From contig NZ_KB908217.1 in the NCBI RefSeq assembly GCF_000382365.1, forward strand, positions 186,001-250,000: a stretch of 64,000 nt of DNA, in the 5' to 3' direction. Both the position numbers and the translations under genes were made by a program. Below are positions 42,898 to 52,008 of the stretch, in pieces. The first letter of the stretch is position 1. The number at the start of each line of letters is the position of its first letter. The DNA comes from Pannonibacter phragmitetus DSM 14782. GTDB lineage: Bacteria > Pseudomonadota > Alphaproteobacteria > Rhizobiales > Stappiaceae. A model generated the notes under the pieces. It saw only the letters and a program-made list of their open reading frames with translations, was not told the origin of the DNA and ran no database searches.

Positions 42898-43497
42898 TCA
42901 CACCACCAGCTTCACCGCCAGCCCGGTCATCACCATGGCGATCAGCCCGTCCAGCACCTGCCAGGAGGCAGGCTTGGCAAAGAGCGGCCGCAGCAGCCTT
43001 GCGCCATAGCCCAGCGTAAAGAAGAACACGGCGGAGCCAAGGCTTGCCCCGGCGGCAAAGGCCATTTCATGGCCGGGGTAGTTGGTGGCGATGGAGCCGA
43101 TCAGGATCACCGTGTCCAGATAGACATGCGGGTTGAGGAAGGTGATGGCGAGCAGCGTGGCAAGCGTCGCTCTTAGTGAGGCGCCTTGCCCGATGCCTGC
43201 ATCCAGCGCATTGCCGCCGCGCCAGGCCGAGCGCATGGACCGCAGCCCATAGGCCAGCAGAAACGCCGCCCCGCCATACCGCAGCACCGGCTCGATGCCC
43301 GGCAGCACGGCCGAGATGGCCTTGAGGCTGGTGACGCCCAGCGTGATCAGAAAGGCATCGCAGATGGCGCAGGTGAGGCACACCCAGAACACATGCTCCC
43401 CCCTCAGCCCCTGCCGCAGGATGAAGGCATTCTGCGCGCCAATGGCGACGATGAGGCCAAGGCAGAGAAATAAACCGGCAAGGGCAGCAGTCAACAA
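42898..43497 (-). CDS. LysE/ArgO-family amino-acid exporter
   Basis: 199-residue membrane protein with six hydrophobic segments. LFLCLGLIVAIGAQNAFILRQGLRGEH is the LysE/ArgO family signature, and ITFLNPHVYLDTVILIGSIA is the second conserved segment. Such proteins export basic amino acids (arginine, lysine). The start is TTG 43497 with GGAG six bases upstream. It is divergent from a LysR gene of ArgP/LysG type, the usual regulator of this exporter. Confidence 0.92.
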   Translation of the reverse strand: MLTAALAGLFLCLGLIVAIGAQNAFILRQGLRGEHVFWVCLTCAICDAFLITLGVTSLKAISAVLPGIEPVLRYGGAAFLLAYGLRSMRSAWRGGNALDAGIGQGASLRATLATLLAITFLNPHVYLDTVILIGSIATNYPGHEMAFAAGASLGSAVFFFTLGYGARLLRPLFAKPASWQVLDGLIAMVMTGLAVKLVV

Positions 43498-43556
43498 GGA
43501 AGGCTCCGGGATGCAAGGGCGTGTGCTGTTGTTTGACTAGCGGTTTGCGCAGGATT

Positions 43557-43574
43557 AGAAAATTTAAAGTTTCT
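43557..43574. promoter_or_regulatory. Candidate LysG/ArgP operator
   Basis: A+T-rich dyad AGAAA-N8-TTTCT in the region between the divergent exporter and regulator genes, close to the regulator start; fits a LysR-type site. Confidence 0.35.
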
Positions 43575-43595
43575 GATCCTGATGAAGAGCTTCTA

Positions 43596-44498
43596 ATGCG
43601 CCTTGAGGCAAGCCATCTGCAGGCGCTGGCCGCCGTGTTGCGGCTCGGCAGTTTTGAAAAGGCGGCACGTCAGCTCAATCTGACGCCTTCCGCCGTGTCG
43701 CAGCGCATCCGCGCGCTGGAAGAGCGGCTGGGCACGGTGCTGGTGGTGCGCGGCCAGCCCTGCCTGCCGACGCCCGCCGGCCAGCGCCTTGCCCGCCATG
43801 CGGAGGACGTGGCGCTGCTGGAGCAGGACCTGTGGCAGGACATCGGCAGCAGCCTGCCGGATGCGGGCGGTGGCTCCATGCCGGGCGTGCGGGTAGCCAT
43901 CAACGCCGACAGCCTTGCCACATGGTTCGTGGCGGCCATGCAGGGCGCCGGGGATCTGCTGTTCGATCTGCAGATCGATGATCAGGACCACAGCGCAGGC
44001 TGGCTGCGCCGGGGCGAGGTGCGGGCCGCTGTGAGTGCCGATCCGGCACCGGTGCAGGGCTGCGATGTGGTGCCGCTGGGCGCGCTGGCCTACCGGGCAA
44101 CCGCAAGCCCGGCCTTCATGGGGCGCTGGTTTGCCGGAGGTGTGGACGTTGAGAGCCTCGCCCGCGCCCCTGCCATGATCTACAATCTGAAGGACGGGCT
44201 GCAGGCCGCATGGGTGCGCCAGACCTTCGGTCAGGATGTGGTGCTGCCCGCCCACTACATCGCCTCCACCCATGCCTTTGTCGATGCTGCGGCGGCTGGC
44301 ATTGGCTGGGGCATGAACCCGGAACCTCTGGTCAGGGCGCATCTCATGGACGGACGCCTTGAGGAACTGGTGCCCGGCACGCCGCTCACCGTGCCGCTCT
44401 ACTGGCACATCAGCCGCTCCGCCGCGCCGGGCTTGCAGCGGCTGACGCAAGCCGTTCGTGCCGCTGCGGCAGATCATCTGCTTGCACCTGCCAAATGA
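43596..44498 (+). CDS. LysR-family regulator, ArgP/LysG type
   Basis: 300-residue LysR protein. The N-terminus MRLEASHLQALAAVLRLGSFEKAARQLNLTPSAVSQRIRALEERLGTVLVVRGQPCLPTPAGQRLARHA is characteristic of ArgP/LysG (the R-x-x-P-x-x-x-T-P-A-G pattern). The effector domain follows with PLGALAYRATASPAF. In relatives it activates the divergent exporter when arginine or lysine accumulates. Start 43596 is preferred; the longer frame reaches into the promoter region. Confidence 0.9.
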   Translation: MRLEASHLQALAAVLRLGSFEKAARQLNLTPSAVSQRIRALEERLGTVLVVRGQPCLPTPAGQRLARHAEDVALLEQDLWQDIGSSLPDAGGGSMPGVRVAINADSLATWFVAAMQGAGDLLFDLQIDDQDHSAGWLRRGEVRAAVSADPAPVQGCDVVPLGALAYRATASPAFMGRWFAGGVDVESLARAPAMIYNLKDGLQAAWVRQTFGQDVVLPAHYIASTHAFVDAAAAGIGWGMNPEPLVRAHLMDGRLEELVPGTPLTVPLYWHISRSAAPGLQRLTQAVRAAAADHLLAPAK

Positions 44499-44621
44499 AA
44501 CATCTCGATAACGTGAACAGAATGCCGTTCAGGAATGCAATTGCATGCCGAATATGAAACGGTTATGCGTGATTCCAGAGGAATGGCAGGAAGCCATTCG
44601 TCAGATACATGCGAGGCACCC

Positions 44622-45011
44622 ATGCGTTTTCTCACCAGCTTTTCGCCTGACCTTCTGAGCGCCTTGCGCATCATGTCCGGTCTTCTTTTCTTGCAGCACG
44701 GCACCACCAAATTTCTTAGCATTCCGGCCACGCAGATGAGCGGCGTTTCCGTCACCACCTTGCCGGGAATGGCCGGCGTGATCGAGCTGGTGGGCGGCGC
44801 CTTGCTGGTGCTTGGCCTCTTCACCCGCCCGGTTGCCTTCATCGCCTCCGGCACCATGGCGGTTGCCTATTTCCTCGTGCATCACCCCAAGGGCTTCTAT
44901 CCGATCGTCAATGGCGGTGAACTCGCCGCGCTTTACTGCTTCGTCTTCCTCTATCTGGCTGCGGCCGGTGGCGGGCGCTGGAGCATCGACGCCATGCGCG
45001 GCGCGCGCTGA
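44622..45011 (+). CDS. DoxX-family membrane protein
   Basis: 129-residue four-helix membrane protein of the DoxX type. RFLTSFSPDLLSALRIMSGLLFLQHGTTKFL at the start, TLPGMAGVIELVGGALLVLGLFTRPVAFIASGTMAVAYFLVHHPKGFYPIVNGGELAALYCFVFLYLAAAG across helices two to four. DoxX proteins are linked to quinone or thiol redox metabolism; the role here is unknown. A terminator hairpin follows. Confidence 0.9.
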   Translation: MRFLTSFSPDLLSALRIMSGLLFLQHGTTKFLSIPATQMSGVSVTTLPGMAGVIELVGGALLVLGLFTRPVAFIASGTMAVAYFLVHHPKGFYPIVNGGELAALYCFVFLYLAAAGGGRWSIDAMRGAR

Positions 45012-45036
45012 GCCTTTCGCGCCATCCGGATTTTGC

Positions 45037-45070
45037 AACGCCGCAGCCCCGTGCTGCGGCGTTTGCGTTT
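45037..45070 (+). terminator. Terminator hairpin after the DoxX gene
   Basis: AACGCCGCAG and CTGCGGCGTT form a perfect 10-bp stem; the following T-rich TTTGCGTTTG is only a moderate U-tract. Confidence 0.65.
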
Positions 45071-45142
45071 GTGCCCATCTTGCGCAACTCCGGCCGATGC
45101 GCTCAGATGCGTCAGTCGAATCCTGTCCTCGTGAGTTTTGCC

Positions 45143-45559
45143 ATGACCTCTGCCCGCGTCCAGACCGAAGCCCTGATCAACGCCTATTACGCCGCCTTCA
45201 ACCGGGGAGAGACGGATGCCATGCTGGCGATGGTGAGCGAGGATGTGGCCCATGACGTGAACCAGGGCTCGCGCCGCACGGGCAAGAAACTCTTTGCCGA
45301 GTTCAACGCCCACATGACCCGCTGCTACAGGGAAGAGCTGACGGACATCGTCATCTTCGCCAGCGAGGACGGCACGCGTGCCGCGGCCGAATTCATCGTC
45401 AACGGCACCTATCTCAGCACCGATGAGGGCCTGCCGGAAGCTGCCGGTCAGACCTACCGCCTGCCGGCCGGCACCTTCTTCGATGTGAAGGGCGGCAAGA
45501 TCGCCCGCATCACCACCTATTACAATCTGGAAGACTGGATCGCCCAGGTCGGCGCCTGA
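45143..45559 (+). CDS. NTF2-like / ketosteroid-isomerase-related protein
   Basis: 138-residue protein: TEALINAYYAAFNRGETDAMLAMVSEDVAHDVNQG opens the cone-shaped NTF2 fold, and the second half (RAAAEFIVNGTYLSTDEGLPEAAGQTYRLPAGTFFDVKGGKIARITTYYNLEDWIAQVG) is typical of isomerase-related members. No catalytic assignment is possible. ATG 45143 lies 64 bp before the end of nothing recognisable upstream; it probably forms a unit with the oxidoreductase gene 63 bp downstream. Confidence 0.85.
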   Translation: MTSARVQTEALINAYYAAFNRGETDAMLAMVSEDVAHDVNQGSRRTGKKLFAEFNAHMTRCYREELTDIVIFASEDGTRAAAEFIVNGTYLSTDEGLPEAAGQTYRLPAGTFFDVKGGKIARITTYYNLEDWIAQVGA

Positions 45560-45622
45560 TCCGCGCCGGAGCCTCATCCCACACACAGACGTGCGGGCAG
45601 GGGCCCGCAGGAGAGCGGGACC

Positions 45623-46723
45623 ATGCATGTCATCATCGTTGGCGCCGGTGTCACCGGTCTTTCCACCGCCTGGGCGCTGGTCAAACGCGGTGTGGAGGTG
45701 ACGCTGATCGAGCAGGGGCCGATCCCCAATCCGCTGTCTGCCTCCGGCGATCAGCACCGCATCATCCGCCGCGCCTATGGCGGGCAGGGCGGCTATCAGC
45801 GCCGCATCAGCGATGCCTATGCCGCCTGGGACGAGATGTGGGGCGACTTCGGCGCCCGTCATCTCGTGGACACCGGCTTCATGGTCATCTCGCAGGAAGA
45901 GGGCGACGAGGGAGAAGACTACTGGCGCGGCATGGTGGAGGCCGGTTACAGCCTCGACCAGATGAGCCCTGCCGAGGCTTGCGCCCGCTATCCCTTCCTG
46001 TCGCCCGAGGGTCTGCGTTTTGTGGCCGTGCATCCGGAAGGCGGCGTTCTGCTGTGCCAGAAGATCGCCGCAGACATGCGGGCCTTCCTGCTGGCAAAGG
46101 GCGCAAGACTGCTGGAAAACACGAAGGTGGTGGCCGTTGACCGGGCCGCTGGGCGCGTCACGCTGGAAAGCGGCGAAGACCTGACGGGCGACCGGGTGGT
46201 GATCAGTGCCGGAGCCTGGGTGCTGAAGCTCGCTCCGGAGCTTGCGGTTGATCTTGCTCCCTACAGGACGGCGGTCGTCTATCTTGAACCTCCCGCAGAC
46301 CTGAAGGCTGCCTGGGAAGCTGCACCGGTCATTCTCGATGTTGGCGGCAAGGTGGATGGCTATGTGCTGCCGCCGGTGCCGGGCACGGGGCTGAAGTTTG
46401 GTGCCGGCGTCCACAAGGTAAAGAACCCGGATGCGGACCAGAACCGGGGCATCGTGCCGGGCGAGGGCGAGCGCCTGCGCAATCACTTCTCCCCGCCCTT
46501 CGGCCGCATATCCGAATATCAGGTGACTGACACCGTAACCTGCGCCTACACCTTCACGGCGGACAATCATTTCTTCGCCCGGGAGGAGGGGCGTGCGGTC
46601 ATCGTTTCCGCCTGTTCCGGCCACGGCTACAAGTTCGGCGCCGTGGCAGGGCAGAAGATCGCCGAAGGGCTGATTGCGGGGGATGTGGAGACGGCGCGCA
46701 TCTGGCTGGAAGCGCGCGACTGA
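45623..46723 (+). CDS. FAD-dependent oxidoreductase (DAO/sarcosine-oxidase-like)
   Basis: 366-residue flavoenzyme. MHVIIVGAGVTGLSTAWALVKRGVEVTLIEQG is a complete Rossmann FAD motif (G-x-G-x-x-G and terminal acidic residue). GDRVVISAGAWVLKL and the C-terminal SACSGHGYKFGAVAGQKIAEGLI match the D-amino-acid-oxidase superfamily, monomeric sarcosine oxidase branch. It probably oxidises a secondary or N-methyl amine; the substrate is unknown. Confidence 0.9.
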   Translation: MHVIIVGAGVTGLSTAWALVKRGVEVTLIEQGPIPNPLSASGDQHRIIRRAYGGQGGYQRRISDAYAAWDEMWGDFGARHLVDTGFMVISQEEGDEGEDYWRGMVEAGYSLDQMSPAEACARYPFLSPEGLRFVAVHPEGGVLLCQKIAADMRAFLLAKGARLLENTKVVAVDRAAGRVTLESGEDLTGDRVVISAGAWVLKLAPELAVDLAPYRTAVVYLEPPADLKAAWEAAPVILDVGGKVDGYVLPPVPGTGLKFGAGVHKVKNPDADQNRGIVPGEGERLRNHFSPPFGRISEYQVTDTVTCAYTFTADNHFFAREEGRAVIVSACSGHGYKFGAVAGQKIAEGLIAGDVETARIWLEARD

Positions 46724-46894
46724 CGCTGCCAGTCAGGGCGGGCTCATCCGGGCCGGGCTTCTGGCGGGGAAAGCCCTGCACCGGCCGCATGGCAGCTCTG
46801 CAAGGCAGATTTCATGCGGGCGGGGGCTTGATTTTGCCGTCCGCGCCCGCATCGTGTGGCCACAAGAACAGACATAAATCATATGGGAGAGAAT

Positions 46895-47482
46895 ATGCCG
46901 GTCACCGTGAAGAGCCTGACTGGAGGAGAACTTCAGGACGCATTGGACGATCTGGCGCGGCTTCGCATCGAAGTGTTCCGCGACTGGCCCTATCTCTACG
47001 ACGGGTCCATGGACTATGAGCGCAGTTACATCAGCCGCTATGCCGGCACGCCCGGCGCCCTGATTGTTGCCGCCTTCGACGGAGACCGCATCATCGGCGC
47101 GGCGACGGGCGAACCGCTGGCGCAGGAGGTGATCCAGTTCCGCCAGCCTTTCGAGGACCGGGGCCTCAACCTCAAGGAAATCTTCTATCTGGCCGAATCC
47201 GTCCTCTTGCCGCAGTACCGGGGCCAGGGCATCGGCCACCGCTTCTTCGACGAGCGCGAGGCCCACGCCCGCAAGCTCGGCTTTGCCAAGGCCAGCTTCT
47301 GCACCGTGGTGCGCCCGGCAGATCATCCGGCCCGCCCGGCAGACTACCGCCCGCTCGACGGCTTCTGGAGCAAGCGCGGCTACAAGCCGCTGGAAGGCGC
47401 CACCGTCTATTTCCCCTGGAAGGACATGGGCGGCACGGAAGAAACCGAAAAGCCGATGCAGGTGTGGCTGCGCTATCTTTGA
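46895..47482 (+). CDS. GNAT-family N-acetyltransferase
   Basis: 195 residues. The acetyl-CoA segment is SVLLPQYRGQGIGHRFFDEREAHARKLG (Q/R-x-x-G-x-G/A), followed by FSFCT-like KASFCTVVRPADHP and a C-terminal WSKRGYKPLEGATVYFPWKDM. The acceptor is unknown. ATG 46895 is preferred because GGGAGAG lies directly upstream. Confidence 0.88.
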   Translation: MPVTVKSLTGGELQDALDDLARLRIEVFRDWPYLYDGSMDYERSYISRYAGTPGALIVAAFDGDRIIGAATGEPLAQEVIQFRQPFEDRGLNLKEIFYLAESVLLPQYRGQGIGHRFFDEREAHARKLGFAKASFCTVVRPADHPARPADYRPLDGFWSKRGYKPLEGATVYFPWKDMGGTEETEKPMQVWLRYL

Positions 47483-47542
47483 GGCTGGCTCATTCCGCTT
47501 GAGAGCGGCAGCCGGGACGGCTTGACGCTGTTTCAACAAGCC

Positions 47543-47568
47543 GAGGCTCCGGCCGTGACCGGAGCCTC
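47543..47568. terminator. Terminator hairpin between convergent genes
   Basis: GAGGCTCCGG and CCGGAGCCTC pair perfectly around a 6-nt loop between the GNAT gene and the SIMPL gene; flanking T-tracts are weak. Confidence 0.6.
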
Positions 47569-47576
47569 ACTGTCTT

Positions 47577-48368
47577 TCAGTCCACCAGTTCGTAAACGAT
47601 GGTGACGCTCGCATAGAGCGTTTCCTCGCCTGCCATCACCGGCGCCGGTGCCCGGGCATCTTCCATGGCCATGGCCGCCATGCGGTACATCGGGCGCACG
47701 CCGCCATCGCCGCCTTCGGAAACGGACATCACCCGGCCGAGCTTTGCGCCGGAGGCCTTGGCGAAGAGTTCCGCCTTGCGGCGGGCATCGGCAACGGCCG
47801 CTTCACGGGCAGCATCGCGTTTTTCATTGGCGCCGGTGACTTCGAAGCTGATGCCATTGATGGTGTTGGCGCCGGAGGTGACCATGGTGTCGAGCAGCGG
47901 CCCGAGGCGCGTCAGATCATTCACCCGCACGCTGACCGTGTTGGACACCTGATAACCCTCGATCTTCGGCAGGCCGGAAGGGCCCGACTTGGAATAGTCG
48001 CCGTAGCGGGGCTGGACCGAGAAGTTGCTGGTCTGAATGTCCTTGGCCTCGACGCCCGCTTCCTTCAGCGCCGCCAGAACCGCATTGAGCGCGGCGGAGT
48101 TGCTGGCCAGCGCATCGGCTGCCGTTCCGGCGTCGGTGGTCACACCGCCCGAAAGCGTGGCCTTGTCCGGCACGGCGCTGATCGAGCCAAAGCCCTGGAT
48201 CGTGATGAAGCGCTCGGTCTTCGCAGCAGCTTCCTGGGCAAAGGCAGGTGCGAGCGGGGCACTGAAAGCGGCAAGGCCCAGGGGCAGCACCAGCGCCAGT
48301 GCGGCAGCACGGGAGACGGCGAGCGGGCGGGAAAGCGCTGAACGAAGGGGGCGCGAATGCAAGGTCAT
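47577..48368 (-). CDS. SIMPL-domain (DUF541) periplasmic protein
   Basis: 263 residues with a Sec signal (AAALALVLPLGLAAFSAPLAPAFA, cleavage after AFA). The mature part is a SIMPL/DUF541 domain: ITIQGFGSISAVPDKATLSGGVTTDAGTAADALASNSAALNAVLAALKEAGVEAKDIQTSNFSVQPRYG, followed by VSNTVSVRVNDLTRLGPLLDTMVTSGANTINGISF. Such proteins are linked to oxidative-stress protection of the envelope; the mechanism is unknown. Start 48368 coincides with the signal peptide; the longer frame does not. Confidence 0.92.
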   Translation of the reverse strand: MTLHSRPLRSALSRPLAVSRAAALALVLPLGLAAFSAPLAPAFAQEAAAKTERFITIQGFGSISAVPDKATLSGGVTTDAGTAADALASNSAALNAVLAALKEAGVEAKDIQTSNFSVQPRYGDYSKSGPSGLPKIEGYQVSNTVSVRVNDLTRLGPLLDTMVTSGANTINGISFEVTGANEKRDAAREAAVADARRKAELFAKASGAKLGRVMSVSEGGDGGVRPMYRMAAMAMEDARAPAPVMAGEETLYASVTIVYELVD

Positions 48369-48792
48369 GGGTGAAAAAATCCCTTGAGAACCAAAAGGCA
48401 GGCCGACATTTGCCCGGAAATAAGGCAGGCACAAGGCGTGAGAAGTCTTCAGAAACAAATCCGGTCTCAGAACCGGTCCGCTCGTGCCATGCCGTAAAGC
48501 CATCCGGACAGCACCATGCAAGGCCCTGCTGAAATCCCGGCATGCCTAGCCGCAGGGCTGCGGTGAAGCCTGTCCCTGACCTGATCGCATGCAAGGTTTG
48601 AGCAAGGGCAGGGTTTGAGGCGCCTGCATCCCGGGGGCTTGGGCACGAGGCATCAAGCTGCTGACCGGCCCCGCCGGACCTGCCCGCGCTGGTATTTCAC
48701 AGCTGCTGCGTTAGTAGTTCATATGGACTACAAAAAAATTTGCAGCCCCCGCCTGAGTTGGTATACCACACTCCAGCCCGCACCACGGGCAA
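48369..48792. other. Intergenic region upstream of the tRNA gene
   Basis: 424 bp without a supported gene. It contains TGGTATACCA (48759-48768), a perfect palindrome about 25 bp before the tRNA, and an imperfect dyad centred on CATATG at 48713-48730. These may belong to the tRNA promoter or be chance. Confidence 0.4.
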
Positions 48793-48868
48793 GGGCCTGT
48801 AGCTCAATGGTTAGAGCCGTCCGCTCATAACGGATTGGTTGGGGGTTCGAGTCCCTCCGGGCCCACCA
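48793..48868 (+). tRNA. tRNA-Ile2 (anticodon CAT)
   Basis: 76 nt including encoded CCA. Acceptor GGGCCTG pairs with CGGGCCC; D-arm GCTC-AATGGTTA-GAGC; anticodon stem GTCCG/CGGAT with loop CTCATAA (anticodon CAT); T-arm GGGGG-TTCGAGT-CCCTC. The variable loop TTGGTTG and the D-arm resemble the lysidine-modified isoleucine tRNA (ileX type) more than elongator Met, but the CAT anticodon alone does not decide. The gene is the integration site of the adjacent element. Confidence 0.9.
48846..48868 (+). other. Probable left attachment site (3-prime end of the tRNA gene)
   Basis: The integrase gene starts 94 bp beyond the tRNA 3-prime end and reads away from it, the usual arrangement for elements that integrate into a tRNA and restore its end. 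The extent of the core is inferred. No second copy of the tRNA 3-prime sequence was found to position 64000. Confidence 0.45.
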
Positions 48869-48919
48869 TACCTTACAAGTCATTGATTTTATTTAATAAA
48901 ATTTTTCAAATCGCTGAAG

Positions 48920-48954
48920 CGTACACCGGAGCGTACACTGAAACGTACACCGGA
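48920..48954 (+). repeat. Three 12-bp direct repeats before the integrase gene
   Basis: CGTACACCGGA, CGTACACTGAA and CGTACACCGGA start at 48920, 48932 and 48944, exactly 12 bp apart. Their place beside the attachment site and integrase start fits arm-type sites for integrase or an excision factor. Confidence 0.55.
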
Positions 48955-48962
48955 ATCTGAGC

Positions 48963-50660
48963 ATGTATCTCTGGCGTCGTACTAACGGATACTGTTTTCA
49001 ACTGAGAGTTCCGAAAAAATACCAGGTTTACCTGAGATCAACACCTTTACGTGTATTTCTCGGCTCGATCGACAAGCGAAGCGCAGCACGAATAGCAACT
49101 ATCCTTGCTGCTCACGCATTTAAAAGTATGAGTGCGGCTGAGGACATGGACCGTAAGGCTTTGGAAAGCAGCTTAAAAGCTTTAAGTGCAGAGCTTCAGC
49201 TTCTTGAGAAGAAAAGACGTATATCTGCTCTGAAAGCACTTCAGCTTCAGACTGATGTTGAGCAATCTCTTATTGATAAGTCGGATTCTAAAACGCACGA
49301 TTTGTCTGAGTGGAGTCTCAGCGAAGAATCTAAATACGCTCTTCAGTCTGCTGACAAAGAAACAGCACTCAAAAATGCATACGCGGCAACTTTAGAGCGC
49401 CTGAATTTCCTGAAAGGCGTTCTGGAAAAAGATCAAATCGCTGCTGAGTCCGAGAAAATCGGCTTGCACAGCGCGCTGCGTACTGTCGCGTCATTGCACA
49501 CGATGTCGCCAGCCACCACACAGTTGCCGCAGAACGTCCCTCAAGCCGCTGCTGAGGCGCTTTCGGTGACTGAGGATGTGGACGACGGGGAGATAACCGC
49601 GAACACGCGCTTAAGCATTGCCGCCGAGGTCGTGTTGTCCGCCCGCCGCCGAGCGAAGGGAGACGGCTCCGCTCCGGATAGGTACCAGGAGCGACTGGAA
49701 ACGGCCGTTGCAGCATTCATCGACGTTATCGGCGACCTTCCGCTTCGGAAATACCTCCCGATCCACATGCAGGATTTTGCAACGGTAATGGCCGAGATTC
49801 CCAGGAATCGCTCCAAGTATCCCGAGTTTAAAGGTGTGCCGCTCCGAAAGATTGCGGAAAAGAATCGGAAGAGGAAACCGTCCCTCCCATGCCTTGGGGT
49901 CACGACGATCCAAGGTACGGTTTCGGAAGTCTTGAACCTTTGGGGGAGGGTAACCGCAGGCATCGACGGCGTGAAAGACCTGAAGTCATATCGCATCGTC
50001 ATGCCGTCAGCTGCGACGAAACGAACCGTGCGCGAGGGACTACCTACAGTGCACCTGAACAAATGGATTACGGCGGCAGCCGCGCAGAAGCCGCGTGACG
50101 CGCACAAGAGGTGGTTGCCGATGGTCGGTATGCTAACCGGAATGCGGCTCGGTGAAATCGTATGGCTTCAAGTTTCCGATTTGGCCGAGCTAGACGGACA
50201 CACCGTCATTGATTTGCGGCGCCCGCTGGTGATCGACCGAAAAGAAGTTGATCGTCGCTTGAAGACTGAGACCAGCCCTAGGATCGTAGGTTTGCCGTCA
50301 TTTCTTATTGAGGCGGGTTTCGTCGACTACGCTCGGAACGTCCGCAAGCGTGGATTTGTGTTTTCCGCTTTTCACACGGCGGACGACCCAGCTGATGCGG
50401 CGTCGAAGCAAATGACGAATTGGATGAAAAAACTCGGGATTCACGAACGGCAACGCCAGACGTTTCACTCTCTCCGACATAACGCTAAGCATTGGTACGC
50501 GAACGAGTTCGGTGAGCGGACCGCCGACCGCCAGCTCGGTCACGCCCCGGCGAACGTCAGTCGGAGTTACGGATTCCCGGTCCTTCAGTCAGAAGAAATT
50601 GAGAAAATCGCTGCAATGCCTATCCCCCGAGGCTTGGATCTGTCTCCGTTTGGGTCTTGA
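48963..50660 (+). CDS. Tyrosine recombinase / integrase of an integrative element
   Basis: 565 residues. The N-terminus YLWRRTNGYCFQLRVPKKYQVYLRST resembles the DUF6538 module of large proteobacterial integrases; a long helical linker follows. The C-terminal catalytic domain is complete: Arg395 in TGMRLGEIV, His502 and Arg505 in HSLRH, His527 in LGHA and the nucleophile Tyr536 in SRSYG. The N-terminal third is A+T-richer than the rest. It integrates the element into the tRNA gene just upstream. Confidence 0.93.
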   Translation: MYLWRRTNGYCFQLRVPKKYQVYLRSTPLRVFLGSIDKRSAARIATILAAHAFKSMSAAEDMDRKALESSLKALSAELQLLEKKRRISALKALQLQTDVEQSLIDKSDSKTHDLSEWSLSEESKYALQSADKETALKNAYAATLERLNFLKGVLEKDQIAAESEKIGLHSALRTVASLHTMSPATTQLPQNVPQAAAEALSVTEDVDDGEITANTRLSIAAEVVLSARRRAKGDGSAPDRYQERLETAVAAFIDVIGDLPLRKYLPIHMQDFATVMAEIPRNRSKYPEFKGVPLRKIAEKNRKRKPSLPCLGVTTIQGTVSEVLNLWGRVTAGIDGVKDLKSYRIVMPSAATKRTVREGLPTVHLNKWITAAAAQKPRDAHKRWLPMVGMLTGMRLGEIVWLQVSDLAELDGHTVIDLRRPLVIDRKEVDRRLKTETSPRIVGLPSFLIEAGFVDYARNVRKRGFVFSAFHTADDPADAASKQMTNWMKKLGIHERQRQTFHSLRHNAKHWYANEFGERTADRQLGHAPANVSRSYGFPVLQSEEIEKIAAMPIPRGLDLSPFGS

Positions 50661-50769
50661 AGCGGGTGAAGCTGAAGTATGCGATTGATTTAGTGGAATA
50701 TGGCCAGCATCCCGATTTACTCTTGGTTGATAGAATGTGAATATTAACGCGTTTAGGGTAGGCATTTTG

Positions 50770-52008
50770 GTGGCCCAAACTCCGGAGGAGTTCGTCTGTA
50801 CCCCAGTACGTCGTTGTCCTTTTGATGCCGAGGGCTCAGCTAAAAGGTTTGAATTACTGAAGATGTATTTGGAACGACCAAATCAGGGCGAAAAGCTTGA
50901 AGCGATCCAAGTGCAAGTAAGCTTGGATGCCACTGCTCACCGAACTGAATTTCCGCCAATTTTCGTATACGACTTTTTCTCGGGCTGTGGCGGGACCAGT
51001 GCGGGATTCCGCGCCGCAGGAATGAAACCGATACTTGCTTTGGACATCGATCTGGAGGCACTTTCCACATTTTCGGAGAACTTCAAAGATGCCGCCGTCA
51101 TCGCGCGGGACGTCCGTAAGCTTTCGACCGCCGATCTGGAGCATCTGTTCGAAAGGGAACGCACGAGTCCGATCCTGTTCAGTGCCTGTGCCCCGTGCCA
51201 ACCATTCTCAAAACAAAACCGTCAGAAAAAGAGCAATGACGATCGTGCATCCCTCCTGAATGAACTCGGCCGCTTCGTGCGTCGCTTTCGTCCAGAGTTC
51301 GTGGTCGTTGAAAATGTTCCGGGGTTGCAGAACATCTCGGAAGATGAGGATGGTCCTCTTCACCAACTGGTAGAGTTACTCGATGAGCTGGGATACTGGC
51401 ACACGACAAAAATCGTTCAAGCGCTGGACTATGGCGTCCCGCAAAACCGCCGAAGGCTGGTGATGCTGGCGAGCATTTTCGGACCAATTGGCTTTCCGAA
51501 GCCAAGGTATGGTGAAGGTCGCAAGCCGATGAAGACAGTTAGGCAGGCAATCGGCCATCTTCCACCAATCGAAGCAGGGACGTCGGATGACACGGTTCCG
51601 AACCACTATGCATGTTCGCTCGCTCCTCAGAACCTTGAACGGATCAGGGCGGTCAAGGAAGGCGGCGGGCGTCGTTCTTGGGCCGATCATCTCAAGTTGG
51701 AATGCCACAGGGAAGTAAGAGGGTATACGGACGTCTATGGCCGCATGAGCTGGGATAGTCCTTCGCCCGCTCTTACCACCCGGTGCATCAGTCTTTCCAA
51801 TGGTCGTTTCGGGCATCCAGAGCAGGACAGGGCGATCAGCATTCGCGAAGCCGCATGTATTCAGACCTTTCCAGACGACTTCCTGTTCAAGGGATCAGTA
51901 AATGGAATGGCGCGCCAGATAGGAAACGCCGTCCCGCCGAGGCTGGCGGAGGAGATCGGCCGTTACCTGATCGAACACTTTAAAACTTGGAGCGACTCCG
52001 ATGGCTAA
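50770..52008 (+). CDS. DNA (cytosine-5) methyltransferase
   Basis: About 412 residues. It has the ordered m5C motifs: I (DFFSGCGGTSAGF), IV with the catalytic Cys (ACAPCQPFS), VI (VENVPG), VIII (QNRRRLVML), IX (SPALTTRC) and X (GNAVPPRLAEEI). The target-recognition stretch between VIII and IX is short. Start is uncertain: GTG 50770 has GGTAGG seven bases upstream, whereas GTG 50737 has no ribosome site. The stop overlaps the next gene by eight bases (ATGGCTAA), so it is translationally coupled to the double-GHKL protein. The recognition sequence is unknown. Confidence 0.93.
   Translation: MAQTPEEFVCTPVRRCPFDAEGSAKRFELLKMYLERPNQGEKLEAIQVQVSLDATAHRTEFPPIFVYDFFSGCGGTSAGFRAAGMKPILALDIDLEALSTFSENFKDAAVIARDVRKLSTADLEHLFERERTSPILFSACAPCQPFSKQNRQKKSNDDRASLLNELGRFVRRFRPEFVVVENVPGLQNISEDEDGPLHQLVELLDELGYWHTTKIVQALDYGVPQNRRRLVMLASIFGPIGFPKPRYGEGRKPMKTVRQAIGHLPPIEAGTSDDTVPNHYACSLAPQNLERIRAVKEGGGRRSWADHLKLECHREVRGYTDVYGRMSWDSPSPALTTRCISLSNGRFGHPEQDRAISIREAACIQTFPDDFLFKGSVNGMARQIGNAVPPRLAEEIGRYLIEHFKTWSDSDG

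Noticed and set aside
48920-48954. Possible CRISPR-like or tandem array near the integrase
   Set aside because: Only three 12-bp units with no spacers; better explained as integrase arm sites. No CRISPR array was seen anywhere in the window.
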